Source: an uncultured Eubacteriales bacterium
GTDB taxonomy: Bacteria > Bacillota > Clostridia > Christensenellales > Aristaeellaceae
Assembly: GCA_902796025.1 (NCBI GenBank)
Contig: CADBNW010000217.1
Span: forward strand, 1 to 64,000
Direction: 5' to 3'
Length of the DNA: 64,000 bases
The translations under genes and the position numbers were made by a program. Of the stretch, positions 35,509 through 44,818 are shown one piece after another; the first letter of the stretch is position 1; every line of letters starts with the position of its first letter. The notes under the pieces are model-generated. The model saw only the letters and a list, made by a program, of their open reading frames with translations. It did not search any database and was not told where the DNA came from.

Positions 35509-37452
35509 ATGGGTGAGGGGAAAATGAACAGTAAGCCGATCATACATCTGCTGCGCGCGTTTGTGGCCGCGCTGCTTATGACGCTTATGGTTTTTTCCGG
35601 AGCGCTCAAGCGCGTGGACAAGTGGGCGCAGGACGGCCTTTTTCAGCGCGAAAAGGCGACGAACACCGATATCGTCATCATCGGTATCGACGACGCCACG
35701 CTGGAGACCCTTGGCCCGTACCCCACCAATTACCGCGATTTCGTGGCGTTCGCGCTGGAGGAGTTGGCTGCGGATCCCAGCAAAAAGCCGCTGGTGACGG
35801 CGGTGGACATCCTGTACGAGGGCTACAGCGACGAGGTTTCAGACGCGCATCTGGCTGACGCTGCGGCAAAGCTTGGAAACGTGATCACCGCCACCATGGC
35901 GGAATACGGCGAAAGCATCACCTGGGAGCAGGGACACGCCAAATCGATCGACGCAAACGCGGTCACCGGCTATGTGCAGCCCTACGACGCCCTGCGCGAG
36001 CGATCCGGGCAGGGCCACATCAACGCCATGTACGACAAAGACGGCGTGATGCGCCACGCGATACTGTATATCGATCTGGATGAGAAAACCCGCGTCTACT
36101 CCATGGCCTGGGAGGCCGCGAAGGTCTATGCTGCATCCAGGGGAATGACGCTTGAAATGCCGGCGACCGGCCCGACCGGACAGTACTATATCCCATACAG
36201 CGCAAAGCCCGGCGGCTACTACGACGGGGCAAACCTTTCTCAGCTCATCTTTGGCGAGGTACCGGCCGATTTCTGGGCTGGCAAGATCGTATTGATCGGC
36301 CCTTACGCATCAGGCCTTCAGGATTCCTACTATACGCCCATCTCCAACGCGGAGCAAATGTTCGGCGTGGAGATCCAGGCAAATATCATTCAAAGCCTGC
36401 TGGAAGCAAACACCAAGATGGAGGTGGGGGACTACCCGCAGCTGCTGGCGCTGTTTTTGCTGTGCTTTGCGGCGATAAGCCTCTATCAGAAGCTGGGACT
36501 CAACTGGGGCGGCGCGGTGTGCGCGGGCTTTATCGCGCTGGGGCTTGGGGGCTCGCTGCTTTTATACAAACTTGGCTACGTCACGCATCCGCTGTGGCTG
36601 GCCGTGAGCGCGGCGCTTTTATACGACGCAGCGCTGGTGTTCAAGTACATCCGCGCGGCAAAGGAGCGCCGGGCGCTGGCGCTTGAAAAGGAGCGCATAA
36701 GCGCTGAGCTTTCCCTGGCCGCGCGCATCCAGGAAAGCGCCCTGATCAAGGACTTCCCGCCCTTTCCTGAACGGCGCGAATTCGACATCTTTGCCTCCAT
36801 GGATCCCGCAAAGGAGGTCGGCGGCGACTTTTATGACTTTTTCATGCCGGACGACGACCACCTCGTGCTGCTGATCGGGGACGTTTCCGGCAAGGGCGTG
36901 CCCGCGTCGCTGTTTATGATGGTGGCCATGACGCTTTTAAGGCACATTGCCATGAACGAGACGAGTCCCGCCAGCATCATGCAAACCGTAAACCGCGAGA
37001 TCTGCGCCCGAAATCCGGAGGAGATGTTCATCACCGCGTGGATGGGCATCCTTGAGATTTCGACGGGCAAGCTGAAATGCGTAAACGCCGGGCATGAATA
37101 TCCAGTCCTTCAGTATCCCGGGGAAGGCTTTGCGCTTTTCAAGGACAAGCACGGCTTTGTGCTTGGGGGCATGGACGGCGTGCGCTATAAGGAATACGAA
37201 TTGGAGCTGAAGCCCGGCACAAAGCTTTTTGTCTACACCGACGGCGTTCCGGAGGCCACAAACGCGAGCGAGCAGCTCTTTGGCGCTGAGCGCATGGTGG
37301 AGGCGCTAAACGCCGTCCAGCATGGCGAACCTAAGCAGATCCTGTCCGGCGTAAAAAGCGCGGTCGACCGCTTTGTCGGGACAGCACCGCAGTTTGACGA
37401 TCTTACGATGCTGTGCCTCAGGTACAACGGCCCGATGGAAGAAAACGATTGA
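35509..37452 (+). CDS. CHASE2 sensor - SpoIIE-type PP2C phosphatase
   Basis: I choose ATG 35509, with GAGGGG at 35495-35500; ATG 35524 is too close to its own GAGGGG. The 647-residue protein has an N-terminal helix (11-33), an extracellular CHASE2 domain (about 45-300, DIVIIGIDDATLETLGPYP), three membrane helices (about 307-380) and a short coiled coil (ALALEKERISAELSLAARIQ). The PP2C/SpoIIE phosphatase (about 410-645) has metal-binding motifs GGDFYDFF, IGDVSGKG, YTDGVPEA and FDDLTMLCL. It should dephosphorylate an anti-sigma-factor antagonist or similar partner in response to an external signal. No anti-sigma or STAS gene is adjacent, so the target is elsewhere. Confidence 0.92.
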   Translation: MGEGKMNSKPIIHLLRAFVAALLMTLMVFSGALKRVDKWAQDGLFQREKATNTDIVIIGIDDATLETLGPYPTNYRDFVAFALEELAADPSKKPLVTAVDILYEGYSDEVSDAHLADAAAKLGNVITATMAEYGESITWEQGHAKSIDANAVTGYVQPYDALRERSGQGHINAMYDKDGVMRHAILYIDLDEKTRVYSMAWEAAKVYAASRGMTLEMPATGPTGQYYIPYSAKPGGYYDGANLSQLIFGEVPADFWAGKIVLIGPYASGLQDSYYTPISNAEQMFGVEIQANIIQSLLEANTKMEVGDYPQLLALFLLCFAAISLYQKLGLNWGGAVCAGFIALGLGGSLLLYKLGYVTHPLWLAVSAALLYDAALVFKYIRAAKERRALALEKERISAELSLAARIQESALIKDFPPFPERREFDIFASMDPAKEVGGDFYDFFMPDDDHLVLLIGDVSGKGVPASLFMMVAMTLLRHIAMNETSPASIMQTVNREICARNPEEMFITAWMGILEISTGKLKCVNAGHEYPVLQYPGEGFALFKDKHGFVLGGMDGVRYKEYELELKPGTKLFVYTDGVPEATNASEQLFGAERMVEALNAVQHGEPKQILSGVKSAVDRFVGTAPQFDDLTMLCLRYNGPMEEND

Positions 37453-37516
37453 CGGCTTTCTTCGTTTTGCCGCGCTCGCCTTCAATCCCCATAGCTAAAA
37501 ATGTAAATAAACTATG

Positions 37517-37548
37517 ACACAAATGTTGCGCAAAACCAACATTTGTGT
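37517..37548 (+). other. Perfect 12-bp AT-rich inverted repeat
   Basis: ACACAAATGTTG (37517-37528) and CAACATTTGTGT (37537-37548) are exact complements around CGCAAAAC. The site lies between the phosphatase gene and the yhaM promoter. It may be a terminator without a long U-tract (followed by ATTTGTG) or a dimeric repressor operator. Confidence 0.5.
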
Positions 37549-37576
37549 ATTTGTGCCTGTGCGCGCTAAATTTGCT

Positions 37577-37604
37577 TTGAAAATCGGGCGCTTTGGAGTA
37601 AAAT
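37577..37604 (+). promoter_or_regulatory. Promoter of yhaM-topB-cysE
   Basis: TTGAAA (37577-37582) and TAAAAT (37599-37604) are separated by 16 bases, 32 bases before the yhaM start. It lies 29 bases downstream of the inverted repeat. Confidence 0.6.
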
Positions 37605-37635
37605 ACTGTCCATAAAGCATACGAGGTGGAAGAAT

Positions 37636-38592
37636 ATGAGGGAGCAGCCAAGGATCGCGGATTTGATCAAAAATGTGAGCTTCGAGGGCTTTTTGCTTGT
37701 AAAGACAGCGCAGCAGCGTACCTCTGCCAACGGCTCCAAGTATCTGGATTTGAACCTTGTGGACATCAGCGGAGAGATCAACGCCAAGCGCTGGGATGGG
37801 ATGGAGCTGCCGCCCACGGTAGGATCGGTTTTGAAGGTGCGGGGCCTTGTGCAGGAATACAATAACCGCCTGCAGTTGCGCATCGACAAAATGCGCCTGT
37901 CGGTTCCGGAGGATCACGTGGACATGGAGGCCCTGATCCCCTGCGCGCCAAGATCCAGCGACGAAATGCTGGAGGAGATCAGCAACCGCATCGACGCCAT
38001 GGAAAACCGCGAGCTGCGCGAATTGACGCTGAAGCTTTTAGACGAAGCGGGCGAGCAGCTTTCTGTGATGCCGGCGGCAAAGAATCTGCACCATGCCCAG
38101 CGGGGCGGGCTGCTCAACCACACCACGACCATGCTGCGGGGCGCGGCGATGATCTGCGAACTGTATCCGTTTTTGGACAGCGACCTGCTGGCCGCGGGTG
38201 TGATCGCCCACGACCTGTGCAAGATCGAGGAAATGGAGTGCGACGAATTGGGCCTGGTCACGGATTACACGGTGGAGGGAAACCTGCTTGGGCACATCGT
38301 GCTTGGCGTAAGCAAGCTGGACCGCTGCGGCAGGGAGCTTGGAACGAGCAGGGAGTTGCTTACCCTGCTTGAGCACATGGTGCTGTCCCACCATGACCTG
38401 CCGGAGTACGGATCGCCTAAGCCGCCCATGTTCCCGGAGGCCGAGGCGCTGCACGCGCTGGACCTTTTGGACGCGCGCATGTTTGAAATGAAGGCGGAGC
38501 TTGAAAAGGTAAAGCCCGGCTGCTTTACCGACCGCATCTGGTCGCTTGATAGAAAGCTCTACAGAAGAAACGAAGCCGAAACGGAAGACTGA
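37636..38592 (+). CDS. yhaM: YhaM-family 3'-5' exoribonuclease (OB fold + HD domain)
   Basis: A 318-residue protein of the usual length. Residues 10-95 form an OB fold (FLLVKTAQQRTSANGSKYLD, GEINAKRWDG). The HD phosphohydrolase domain follows, with metal ligands in NLHHAQRGGLLNHT and the IAHDLCKIEE HD pair, and a third His in GHIVLG. In Bacillus, YhaM is a Mn- or Co-dependent 3'-5' exonuclease acting on RNA and single-stranded DNA. GAGGTGGAAG precedes the ATG. topB begins 3 bases after the stop. Confidence 0.92.
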   Translation: MREQPRIADLIKNVSFEGFLLVKTAQQRTSANGSKYLDLNLVDISGEINAKRWDGMELPPTVGSVLKVRGLVQEYNNRLQLRIDKMRLSVPEDHVDMEALIPCAPRSSDEMLEEISNRIDAMENRELRELTLKLLDEAGEQLSVMPAAKNLHHAQRGGLLNHTTTMLRGAAMICELYPFLDSDLLAAGVIAHDLCKIEEMECDELGLVTDYTVEGNLLGHIVLGVSKLDRCGRELGTSRELLTLLEHMVLSHHDLPEYGSPKPPMFPEAEALHALDLLDARMFEMKAELEKVKPGCFTDRIWSLDRKLYRRNEAETED

Positions 38593-38595
38593 TCG

Positions 38596-40470
38596 ATGAA
38601 AACACTGGTTGTGGCGGAGAAGCCCTCCGTCGCGCGGGATATCGCCCGGGTGCTGAAGGCCAATCAGCGGGGCGAGGGCAGCCTGAATAACGATCAATAC
38701 ATCGTAAGCTGGGCGATCGGCCACCTTGTGACCCTGAAGGAACCGGACGAACTGGACGAGCGTTACAAAAAATGGCGGCGGGAGGATCTGCCGATCCTTC
38801 CTTCGCTTTTGCCGCTTAAGGTCATAAAGGACACGCAGGCGCAGTTCAAGATTTTAAAGCAGCTGATGAACGACAAAGAGGTCGAATCCATCATCTGCGC
38901 CACGGACGCCGGGCGGGAGGGCGAGCTCATCTTCCGCTACATTTACGAAATGGCGGGCTGCAAAAAGCCCTTCGGACGGTTGTGGATCTCCTCTATGACG
39001 GACGAAGCCATAAAGCAGGGCTTTGCCAATATAAGGCCCTCCAGCAGCTATGAGGGCTTGTACGCCTCCGCCAAATGCCGCTCGGAAGCGGACTGGCTGG
39101 TGGGTATGAATGCAAGCCGCGCCTTTACCCTGCGCTATGGTGCGCTGCTCAGCGTCGGGCGCGTGCAGACGCCGACGCTTGCGCTGATCGTAAAGCGGGA
39201 AGAGGAGATCCGTAGCTTCGTCCCGCAGGATTACTGGGAGCTTACTGCATATTTCGAGGCCTGGAAGGGCTTGTGGTTCGACCCAGCCAGCAAATCCACC
39301 CACATCGAAAGCAAGGAAAAGGCGGATCAGATCGCCTCGAAGGTCAAGGGTAAAACGGGTGTCGTCACCCAGTGCCAGACCCAGCAAAAGCGCGTGCCGC
39401 CGGAAAAGCTGTACGACCTTACCACCCTGCAGCGCGAGGCCAACCGCAGATTTGGCTATAGCGCGCAAAAGACGCTGGATATTGCGCAAAGGCTCTACGA
39501 AACGCATAAGCTTTTGACTTACCCAAGAACGGATTCGCGCTACCTCTCGGACGACATGGCGCCGAAGGTCGAAAAGACACTTCGGATGCTGCCGGAGCCC
39601 TACAAGGCGCTGGTGGACGCGGTGCTTCCGCTTGCGAGGGCGGATCGCATTTACGACGCTTCAAAGGTAAGCGACCACCACGCGATCATCCCGACGGATA
39701 AAAAGCCGCTGCTTACGAGTCTTAGCGCGGAGGAAAGAAACATCTACGACCTCGTGGCTAAGCGCCTGATCGCGCAGCACTATCCGGATTATGTGTACGA
39801 CGCCATGACCATCGTTACCGAGGTGGAGGGCGAAAGCTTCAAAACCAACGTGAACCGCCAGGTACAGGAGGGCTGGAAGCGCGTCTACAGGGGCGACGAA
39901 AAACCGGAGGGCAAGGAAGAAGAGGAAATGAGCCAGACCCTGCCGGAGGTCAAAAAGGGTGACAGCGCCCGCGTTTCTAAAACGAGCATCAAAAAGCAGG
40001 CCACGAAGCCCCCGGCCCACTACACGGACGACACGCTGCTCAAGGCCATGGAGGACGCAGGCAAGTCCATCGACGACGAGGAGCTGCGCGAAAAAATGAA
40101 GGACGCGGGCCTTGGCACATCGGCTACGCGCGCGGCGATCATCCAGCGCCTCATCAGCGTGGGCTACGCAAAGCGGGAGAAAAAGACCATCCTCTCCACG
40201 GAAAAGGGCGATAAGCTGATCCAGGTCGTGCCGGTGGAAATGTCAAGTGCCGTCACCACAGGCAAATGGGAGCGGGCGCTTTCGAAAATGGCGAAGATCA
40301 ACGACGCGGATGAGATCGCGCAAAAGCGGGAAAAGTTTATGGCCAGCATCCGGAATTATTCCACGTTTTTGATCCAGTACGCCTTTACGCAGGCGGGAAA
40401 CGTAAGCTTCTCCAGAGAAGAGTTCAAAACAGGAAGGAAACGCAAAAATGCAAAACGAAGCAATCCGTAA
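38596..40470 (+). CDS. topB: DNA topoisomerase III
   Basis: A 624-residue type IA topoisomerase. The Toprim domain opens TLVVAEKPSVARDIA and has ATDAGREGELIFRY with the acidic metal site. SVGRVQTPTLALIV is typical of the family, and the active-site Tyr309 is in TYPRTDSRYL. The C-terminus is a short basic tail (TGRKRKNAKRSNP) without zinc fingers, as in Bacillus TopB. The enzyme decatenates single-stranded links during replication and recombination. Its last 23 bases overlap the cysE start. Confidence 0.96.
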   Translation: MKTLVVAEKPSVARDIARVLKANQRGEGSLNNDQYIVSWAIGHLVTLKEPDELDERYKKWRREDLPILPSLLPLKVIKDTQAQFKILKQLMNDKEVESIICATDAGREGELIFRYIYEMAGCKKPFGRLWISSMTDEAIKQGFANIRPSSSYEGLYASAKCRSEADWLVGMNASRAFTLRYGALLSVGRVQTPTLALIVKREEEIRSFVPQDYWELTAYFEAWKGLWFDPASKSTHIESKEKADQIASKVKGKTGVVTQCQTQQKRVPPEKLYDLTTLQREANRRFGYSAQKTLDIAQRLYETHKLLTYPRTDSRYLSDDMAPKVEKTLRMLPEPYKALVDAVLPLARADRIYDASKVSDHHAIIPTDKKPLLTSLSAEERNIYDLVAKRLIAQHYPDYVYDAMTIVTEVEGESFKTNVNRQVQEGWKRVYRGDEKPEGKEEEEMSQTLPEVKKGDSARVSKTSIKKQATKPPAHYTDDTLLKAMEDAGKSIDDEELREKMKDAGLGTSATRAAIIQRLISVGYAKREKKTILSTEKGDKLIQVVPVEMSSAVTTGKWERALSKMAKINDADEIAQKREKFMASIRNYSTFLIQYAFTQAGNVSFSREEFKTGRKRKNAKRSNP

Positions 40471-41350
40471 GGCGCTGGACGAAACCGCGCAGGCGCTTAT
40501 GCGCTTTGGCGGCGAAAACGAGTTTTTGACCTATCCGGGGCGGGGATTGCCGGACAGGGAAGCCATCGTGCGCGTGACGCGCACGCTTCGAAGCGCGATG
40601 TTCCCCGGCTTTTTTGACATTCCCGCCGCGCATGATAATCCTTACGCGCTGCCGGCTGCGCTCTCCAATGCCTGTCAGCTGCTTTTGGAGCAGGCGGAAA
40701 GCGCCTTTGGCACCCGAAATCCTCAGATCGAGGCAAGACGCCTTGCGGAGGAAGCAATCGAGGGCTTTGTAAAGGCTCTTCCGGAGGTTCAGCGCCTGCT
40801 TTCCACGGATGTAGAGGCCCTCTACAACGGGGATCCGGCTGCGCATTCCCACGTGGACGTGATCTTTTCCTACCCCGGGCTTTTGGCGATCAGCGTCTAC
40901 CGTCTGGCGCACGAGCTTTACCGGCTGAATGTACCGCTCATTCCAAGGATGATGACCGAATACGCTCACGAGAAAACGGGCATCGACATAAACGCCGGCG
41001 CTACGATCGGCAACCACTTCTTTATCGACCACGGAACGGGCGTGGTAATCGGTGAAACCACCGTGATCGGCGATCAGGTAAAGCTGTATCAGGGCGTGAC
41101 GCTGGGTGCGCTCTCCACCCGCAAGGGACAGCTGCTAAAGGGCATCAAGCGCCATCCGACCATCGGCAGCCGCGTCACGGTCTATTCCGGCGCTTCCATC
41201 CTGGGGGGCGAAACCGTGATCGGCGACGACTGCATCATCGGCTCAAACGCCTTCGTCACGGGCTCCGTTCCGCCCTGCACCAGGGTCATGAACGCAAGAA
41301 GCGAGCTCAGCTTTCGCAAAATGAACGCGGACGTGTGGGAAAACAGCTAA
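40448..41350 (+). CDS. cysE: Serine O-acetyltransferase (long form)
   Basis: A 300-residue enzyme starting inside topB, with GGAAGG before the ATG. The helical N-terminal region of about 150 residues is followed by a left-handed beta helix: INAGATIGNHFFIDHGTGVVIG, then QGVTLGALS, ILGGETVIGDDCIIGSNAFV and a VPPCTRV end. The catalytic Asp-His pair falls in the IDHGTG region. It makes O-acetylserine from serine and acetyl-CoA for cysteine synthesis. The N-terminal domain is longer than in the compact CysE of bacilli. The C-terminal cysteine-feedback tail is short. Confidence 0.93.
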   Translation: MQNEAIRKALDETAQALMRFGGENEFLTYPGRGLPDREAIVRVTRTLRSAMFPGFFDIPAAHDNPYALPAALSNACQLLLEQAESAFGTRNPQIEARRLAEEAIEGFVKALPEVQRLLSTDVEALYNGDPAAHSHVDVIFSYPGLLAISVYRLAHELYRLNVPLIPRMMTEYAHEKTGIDINAGATIGNHFFIDHGTGVVIGETTVIGDQVKLYQGVTLGALSTRKGQLLKGIKRHPTIGSRVTVYSGASILGGETVIGDDCIIGSNAFVTGSVPPCTRVMNARSELSFRKMNADVWENS

Positions 41351-41389
41351 GGGACGTAGCGTTAAACTAAAATTTCATTTTGTGAGATA

Positions 41390-41418
41390 TTGAATTTTGT
41401 GCCTGTATGTGGTATATT
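41390..41418 (+). promoter_or_regulatory. Promoter of the T-box leader
   Basis: TTGAAT (41390-41395) and TATATT (41413-41418) have a 17-base spacer. Transcription would begin near 41425, giving a leader of about 325 bases before the coding start. Confidence 0.6.
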
Positions 41419-41499
41419 CTAATGTAATGGCGGCTGAGGGACAACGGTTCTTCCGTCGCTGACTGAAATCCATGGCTTACAAGCCTGAACGCAGGCCCA

Positions 41500-41732
41500 C
41501 AGGGGCTTGATGCGATGAAGGAAAGAGTACCGTGTTTTGGAGTCTAAAGAGATACGCCGGTCGGTGCAAGGCGGAAGACAAAAAATGCGGGAATACGCTC
41601 CGGAGCAAGGCGGGCGAACGACAGTAGTCCGCTTCGGGTGCGCCCGTTACAGCGTCCACAAGGCCGGACACTCGTCCGGTGAACGGAAGTGGTACAGCGG
41701 TTTATACGCCTTCCCTTTGGGGAAGGCTTTTT
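41500..41732 (+). promoter_or_regulatory. T-box riboswitch, tyrosine specifier
   Basis: The leader contains the Stem I signature GATGAAGGAAAGAGTA (41514-41529) and the AGAGATACGCCGGT/GGCGGAAGA distal features. The specifier context is GAATACG, with TAC (Tyr) at 41594-41596. The T-box bulge AAGTGGTACAGCGG (41687-41700) has TGGT to pair with an ACCA acceptor end; it differs from the usual GTGGNACCGCG at one core base. The terminator GCCTTCCC/GGGAAGGC plus TTTTT is at 41708-41732. Tyrosyl-tRNA synthetase two genes downstream agrees with the Tyr reading. The region 41425-41499 may form an extra small hairpin (ACGG-TTCTT-CCGT). Confidence 0.88.
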
Positions 41733-41749
41733 GTATGGAGGAAAGGGTT

Positions 41750-42931
41750 ATGGAGTTTAACGAGAGTTATTTTGCCAAGCATATCGCGCCCATCAGCGGC
41801 AGCGCCATCCGTGACATTTTTAAGCTGCTGGGAAAGCCCGGCATGATCTCCTTTGCGGGCGGCAACCCCTCAAACGCCGCGCTGGAGCCTCAGGTGATCG
41901 GCCCCATCGCCAAAGAGGTCATAGAAGGGATCGGCGCACCCATCCTGCAGTACGGCGCGAGCGAAGGCTTTATCCCTTTGAAGGAAAGCGCCCACCGGTA
42001 CCTGCTGGACAGCGGCGTTCCCTGCAAGGAGAGCGAGATCTTGCCCACTGAGGGCTCCACGCAGGGCATGGATCTGCTGCTAAAGGCCCTGATCGACCCC
42101 GGCGACGTGGTGCTGGTGGAGGACCCCACCTTCCTTGGCGCGCTGCAGGCGATGAAGACCTACCACGCAAAGATCGTCGCTGTAAAGAGCGACGAGAACG
42201 GCATTTTGCCGGACGAGCTTGAAAAGGCGATGAAGGAATATCACCCGAAGCTTGCCTACATCATTCCCACGTTCCAAAACCCCACCGGCGTTACCTTGAA
42301 CGCGGAGCGAAGGAGGATGATAGCCCATCTGGCGTCGAAGTACGGCGTGATCGTAGCGGAGGACGACCCGTACCACGATCTGCGCTATACCGGCGAGAAT
42401 CTGCCCACGATCAAGAGCTTTGACGAGGATGGCTGGGTGGTGTACCTTGCAAGCTTTTCCAAGATCATCTCTCCCGGCATGCGCGTAGGCACGATGGTGG
42501 TATCCTTCCCGGAGCTTATGCGAAAGTGCGTCATCGGCAAACAGTCCAGCGACCTGCACTGCCCGCTGATGACCCAGGCCATCGTGGACGCGTATCTTCG
42601 AAAGGGCCTTCTGCCGGAGCATCTTACCCGCATCCGCGCGGGCTACAAGGCGCAGCTGGACGCGATGCTGAAGGGCTTTGAGGCGTTCCCGAAGGGGACA
42701 CAGCTTATCAAGCCCGAGGGAGGCCTGTTTGTCTGGGCGGCGCTGCCGGAGGGCATGAACGCGACGCAGCTGCTTTCGACCGCCGTGGAAAACAACGTGG
42801 CCTACGTGCCCGGCACGCACTTCTATCCGGAAGGCGGCCATCACAACACCCTGAGGCTCAACTTCTCCAACAGCCCCGTGGACAAGATCAACGAAGGCAT
42901 GGAGAAACTTGCAAAAATATTCAATAACTGA
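41750..42931 (+). CDS. PLP-dependent aminotransferase, class I/II (predicted aromatic/tyrosine)
   Basis: I choose ATG 41750, with GGAGG at 41737-41741; longer starts run into the T-box. The 393-residue protein has the fold-type I motifs PTFQNPTGVTL, AEDDPYHDLRY and the PLP-lysine site LASFSKIISPGMRVG, and ends RLNFSN followed by a short helix. Sequence style is that of the 2-aminoadipate/multi-substrate aminotransferases related to MocR C-terminal domains, but with no HTH domain. Control by a Tyr T-box and cotranscription with tyrS indicate an aromatic aminotransferase making tyrosine from 4-hydroxyphenylpyruvate. The substrate is inferred from regulation, not from residues. Confidence 0.88.
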   Translation: MEFNESYFAKHIAPISGSAIRDIFKLLGKPGMISFAGGNPSNAALEPQVIGPIAKEVIEGIGAPILQYGASEGFIPLKESAHRYLLDSGVPCKESEILPTEGSTQGMDLLLKALIDPGDVVLVEDPTFLGALQAMKTYHAKIVAVKSDENGILPDELEKAMKEYHPKLAYIIPTFQNPTGVTLNAERRRMIAHLASKYGVIVAEDDPYHDLRYTGENLPTIKSFDEDGWVVYLASFSKIISPGMRVGTMVVSFPELMRKCVIGKQSSDLHCPLMTQAIVDAYLRKGLLPEHLTRIRAGYKAQLDAMLKGFEAFPKGTQLIKPEGGLFVWAALPEGMNATQLLSTAVENNVAYVPGTHFYPEGGHHNTLRLNFSNSPVDKINEGMEKLAKIFNN

Positions 42932-42944
42932 GTGAGGAACACAA

Positions 42945-44183
42945 ATGAAAAACGCACTGGACATTCTGCGCGAGCGCGGATTCGTTGCGCAGGTAACATA
43001 CGAGGACGAGCTGAACAAGGCCTTTGAGGAAGGCCCGATCACCTTCTACACGGGCTTTGACCCCACGGCGGACAGCCTGCACATCGGCCATTACATTCCG
43101 ATCATGGCCATGGCACATCTGCAAAAAGCCGGACATAGGCCGATCGCCCTGATGGGCGGCGGCACCGCCATGATCGGCGACCCCTCCGGCAAAACCGACA
43201 TGCGCAAGATGATGACCATCGAGACCATCGACAATAACGTCGCCCATATCAAAAAGCAGATGGAGCGCTTTTTGGACTTTGACGAATCCAAGCCCAATTC
43301 CGCCATCATCGTAAACAACGCCGACTGGCTCAGAAACCTGAACTTCTTAAGCTTTATGCGCGAGATCGGATCGCTCTTCAGCGTAAACCGCATGCTTACC
43401 GCCGACTGCTACAGGCAAAGGATGGAGAAGGGACTTACCTTCCTGGAGTTCAGCTATATGCTGATGCAGTCCTACGACTTTTTGCAGCTGTTTGAAAAGT
43501 ACGGTTGCAGCCTGGAGACGGGCGGCGACGACCAGTGGAGCAACATGCTGGGCGGCGCGGACCTGATCAGAAGAAAGCTGGAAAAGCCGGCCTTTGCCCT
43601 GACCTTCAAGCTTTTGCTGACCCACGACGGGCGCAAGATGGGCAAAACCGAAAAGGGCGCGCTGTGGCTGGATCCCGCAAAGACCAGCCCCTACGATTTC
43701 TACCAGTACTGGAGAAACGTAGACGATGCGGACGTGGAAAAGTGCCTGGCGCTGCTTACCTTCCTGCCCATGGAGGAGGTAAAGCGCCTTGGAGCTCTGA
43801 AGGACAGCCGTATAAACGAAGCCAAGGTCGTGCTGGCTTACGAGGTGACCAAGCTCATCCACGGCGAGGAGGAGGCCAACAAGGCCAAGGCCGCTGCAGA
43901 GGCGCTGTTCTCCGGCCAGGGCAGCGCGGGCTCAACACCTACCACAGAGGTGAGCGAGGAAGATTTGCAGGCTGAAAACCGCATTTTGGCCTGGGCTGCG
44001 AAGGTTGGTCTGTTCAAGAGCAACGGCGAAGCCAGAAAAGCCATCCAGCAGGGCGGCCTTTACATCGGAAACGATAAGGTGACCGATGAGGACGCCCGCA
44101 TCACGCCGGAGATGCTTGAAGGCGAGGGCCTGCTCATCCGCCGCGGCAAGAAGGCCTATCACAAGCTGGTGCTCAAAAAGTAA
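42945..44183 (+). CDS. tyrS: Tyrosyl-tRNA synthetase
   Basis: A 412-residue class Ic synthetase. [19 protein letters not shown] carries the HIGH motif, [12 protein letters not shown] binds tyrosine, and GRKMGKTE is the KMSKS-loop variant. The C-terminal S4 domain (residues about 345-410, [19 protein letters not shown]) binds tRNA. The length and C-terminal S4 fit the TyrS2/TyrZ-type enzymes. It charges tRNA-Tyr. It lies 13 bases after the aminotransferase in the operon controlled by the Tyr T-box and ends in a 1-base overlap with yigZ. Confidence 0.96.
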   Translation: MKNALDILRERGFVAQVTYEDELNKAFEEGPITFYTGFDPTADSLHIGHYIPIMAMAHLQKAGHRPIALMGGGTAMIGDPSGKTDMRKMMTIETIDNNVAHIKKQMERFLDFDESKPNSAIIVNNADWLRNLNFLSFMREIGSLFSVNRMLTADCYRQRMEKGLTFLEFSYMLMQSYDFLQLFEKYGCSLETGGDDQWSNMLGGADLIRRKLEKPAFALTFKLLLTHDGRKMGKTEKGALWLDPAKTSPYDFYQYWRNVDDADVEKCLALLTFLPMEEVKRLGALKDSRINEAKVVLAYEVTKLIHGEEEANKAKAAAEALFSGQGSAGSTPTTEVSEEDLQAENRILAWAAKVGLFKSNGEARKAIQQGGLYIGNDKVTDEDARITPEMLEGEGLLIRRGKKAYHKLVLKK

Positions 44184-44818
44184 TGGAGCTGAAGCCTTAT
44201 AAAACGCTGCTTGGGCGCGCGCAGGACGAGATCGTGATCAACAAATCGCGCTTTCTGTGCTACGGCGCGCCCTGCGCGGACGAGACGGAGGCATTGGATT
44301 TTTTAAAGCAAGTGCGCGGCATCCACCCGGATGCCACGCATCATTGCTATGCGTACGCCCTGCAGCCGAATATGGGCATCATGCGTTATAGCGACGATGG
44401 AGAGCCGGGCGGCACGGCGGGCCTTCCGATGATGGAGGTCGTAAAGGCGAAAAACGTCACCAACTGCATCGTGGTGGTCACACGCTATTTCGGCGGTATA
44501 TTGCTTGGGGCGGGCGGGCTGGTGCGCGCCTATTCCCAGGGCGCGGCGCTGGCCATAGACGCCTGCGGGGTGGGCACGGTGTATCCCACCGCCCGCTATA
44601 TGGTGGATATCGCCTACAACCTTTGGGGGCGGGCGGAGTACTTTCTTGCCTCGCAGCCCGTGGAGCTGGAGGACAAAAGCTTTACCGACAAGGTAAGCCT
44701 TACGCTCATCGTAAAAGCGCAGGACGAAGAAAAATTCATCACGGCGCTCACCAGCGCGCTTGACGGCAGGGTGGAGACGCTAAGACTGGAAGAATTGTAC
44801 AAGGCATGGAAAGCATAA
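44183..44818 (+). CDS. YigZ/IMPACT family protein
   Basis: A 211-residue protein with the UPF0029 (IMPACT) N-terminal domain: FLCYGAPC, then HHCYAYAL, YSDDGEPGGTAGLPM and YFGGILLGAGGLVRAYS. A C-terminal DUF1949-like ferredoxin fold follows. The family is conserved in bacteria and has been linked to translation regulation and to proline-related peptidase-like activity, without a settled role. Its ATG shares one base with the tyrS stop, and it overlaps the MFS gene by 13 bases, so it belongs to the Tyr T-box operon. Confidence 0.92.
   Translation: MELKPYKTLLGRAQDEIVINKSRFLCYGAPCADETEALDFLKQVRGIHPDATHHCYAYALQPNMGIMRYSDDGEPGGTAGLPMMEVVKAKNVTNCIVVVTRYFGGILLGAGGLVRAYSQGAALAIDACGVGTVYPTARYMVDIAYNLWGRAEYFLASQPVELEDKSFTDKVSLTLIVKAQDEEKFITALTSALDGRVETLRLEELYKAWKA

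Noticed and set aside
41537..41749. Longer start for the aminotransferase
   Set aside because: This stretch is the T-box leader, so the open frame is accidental.
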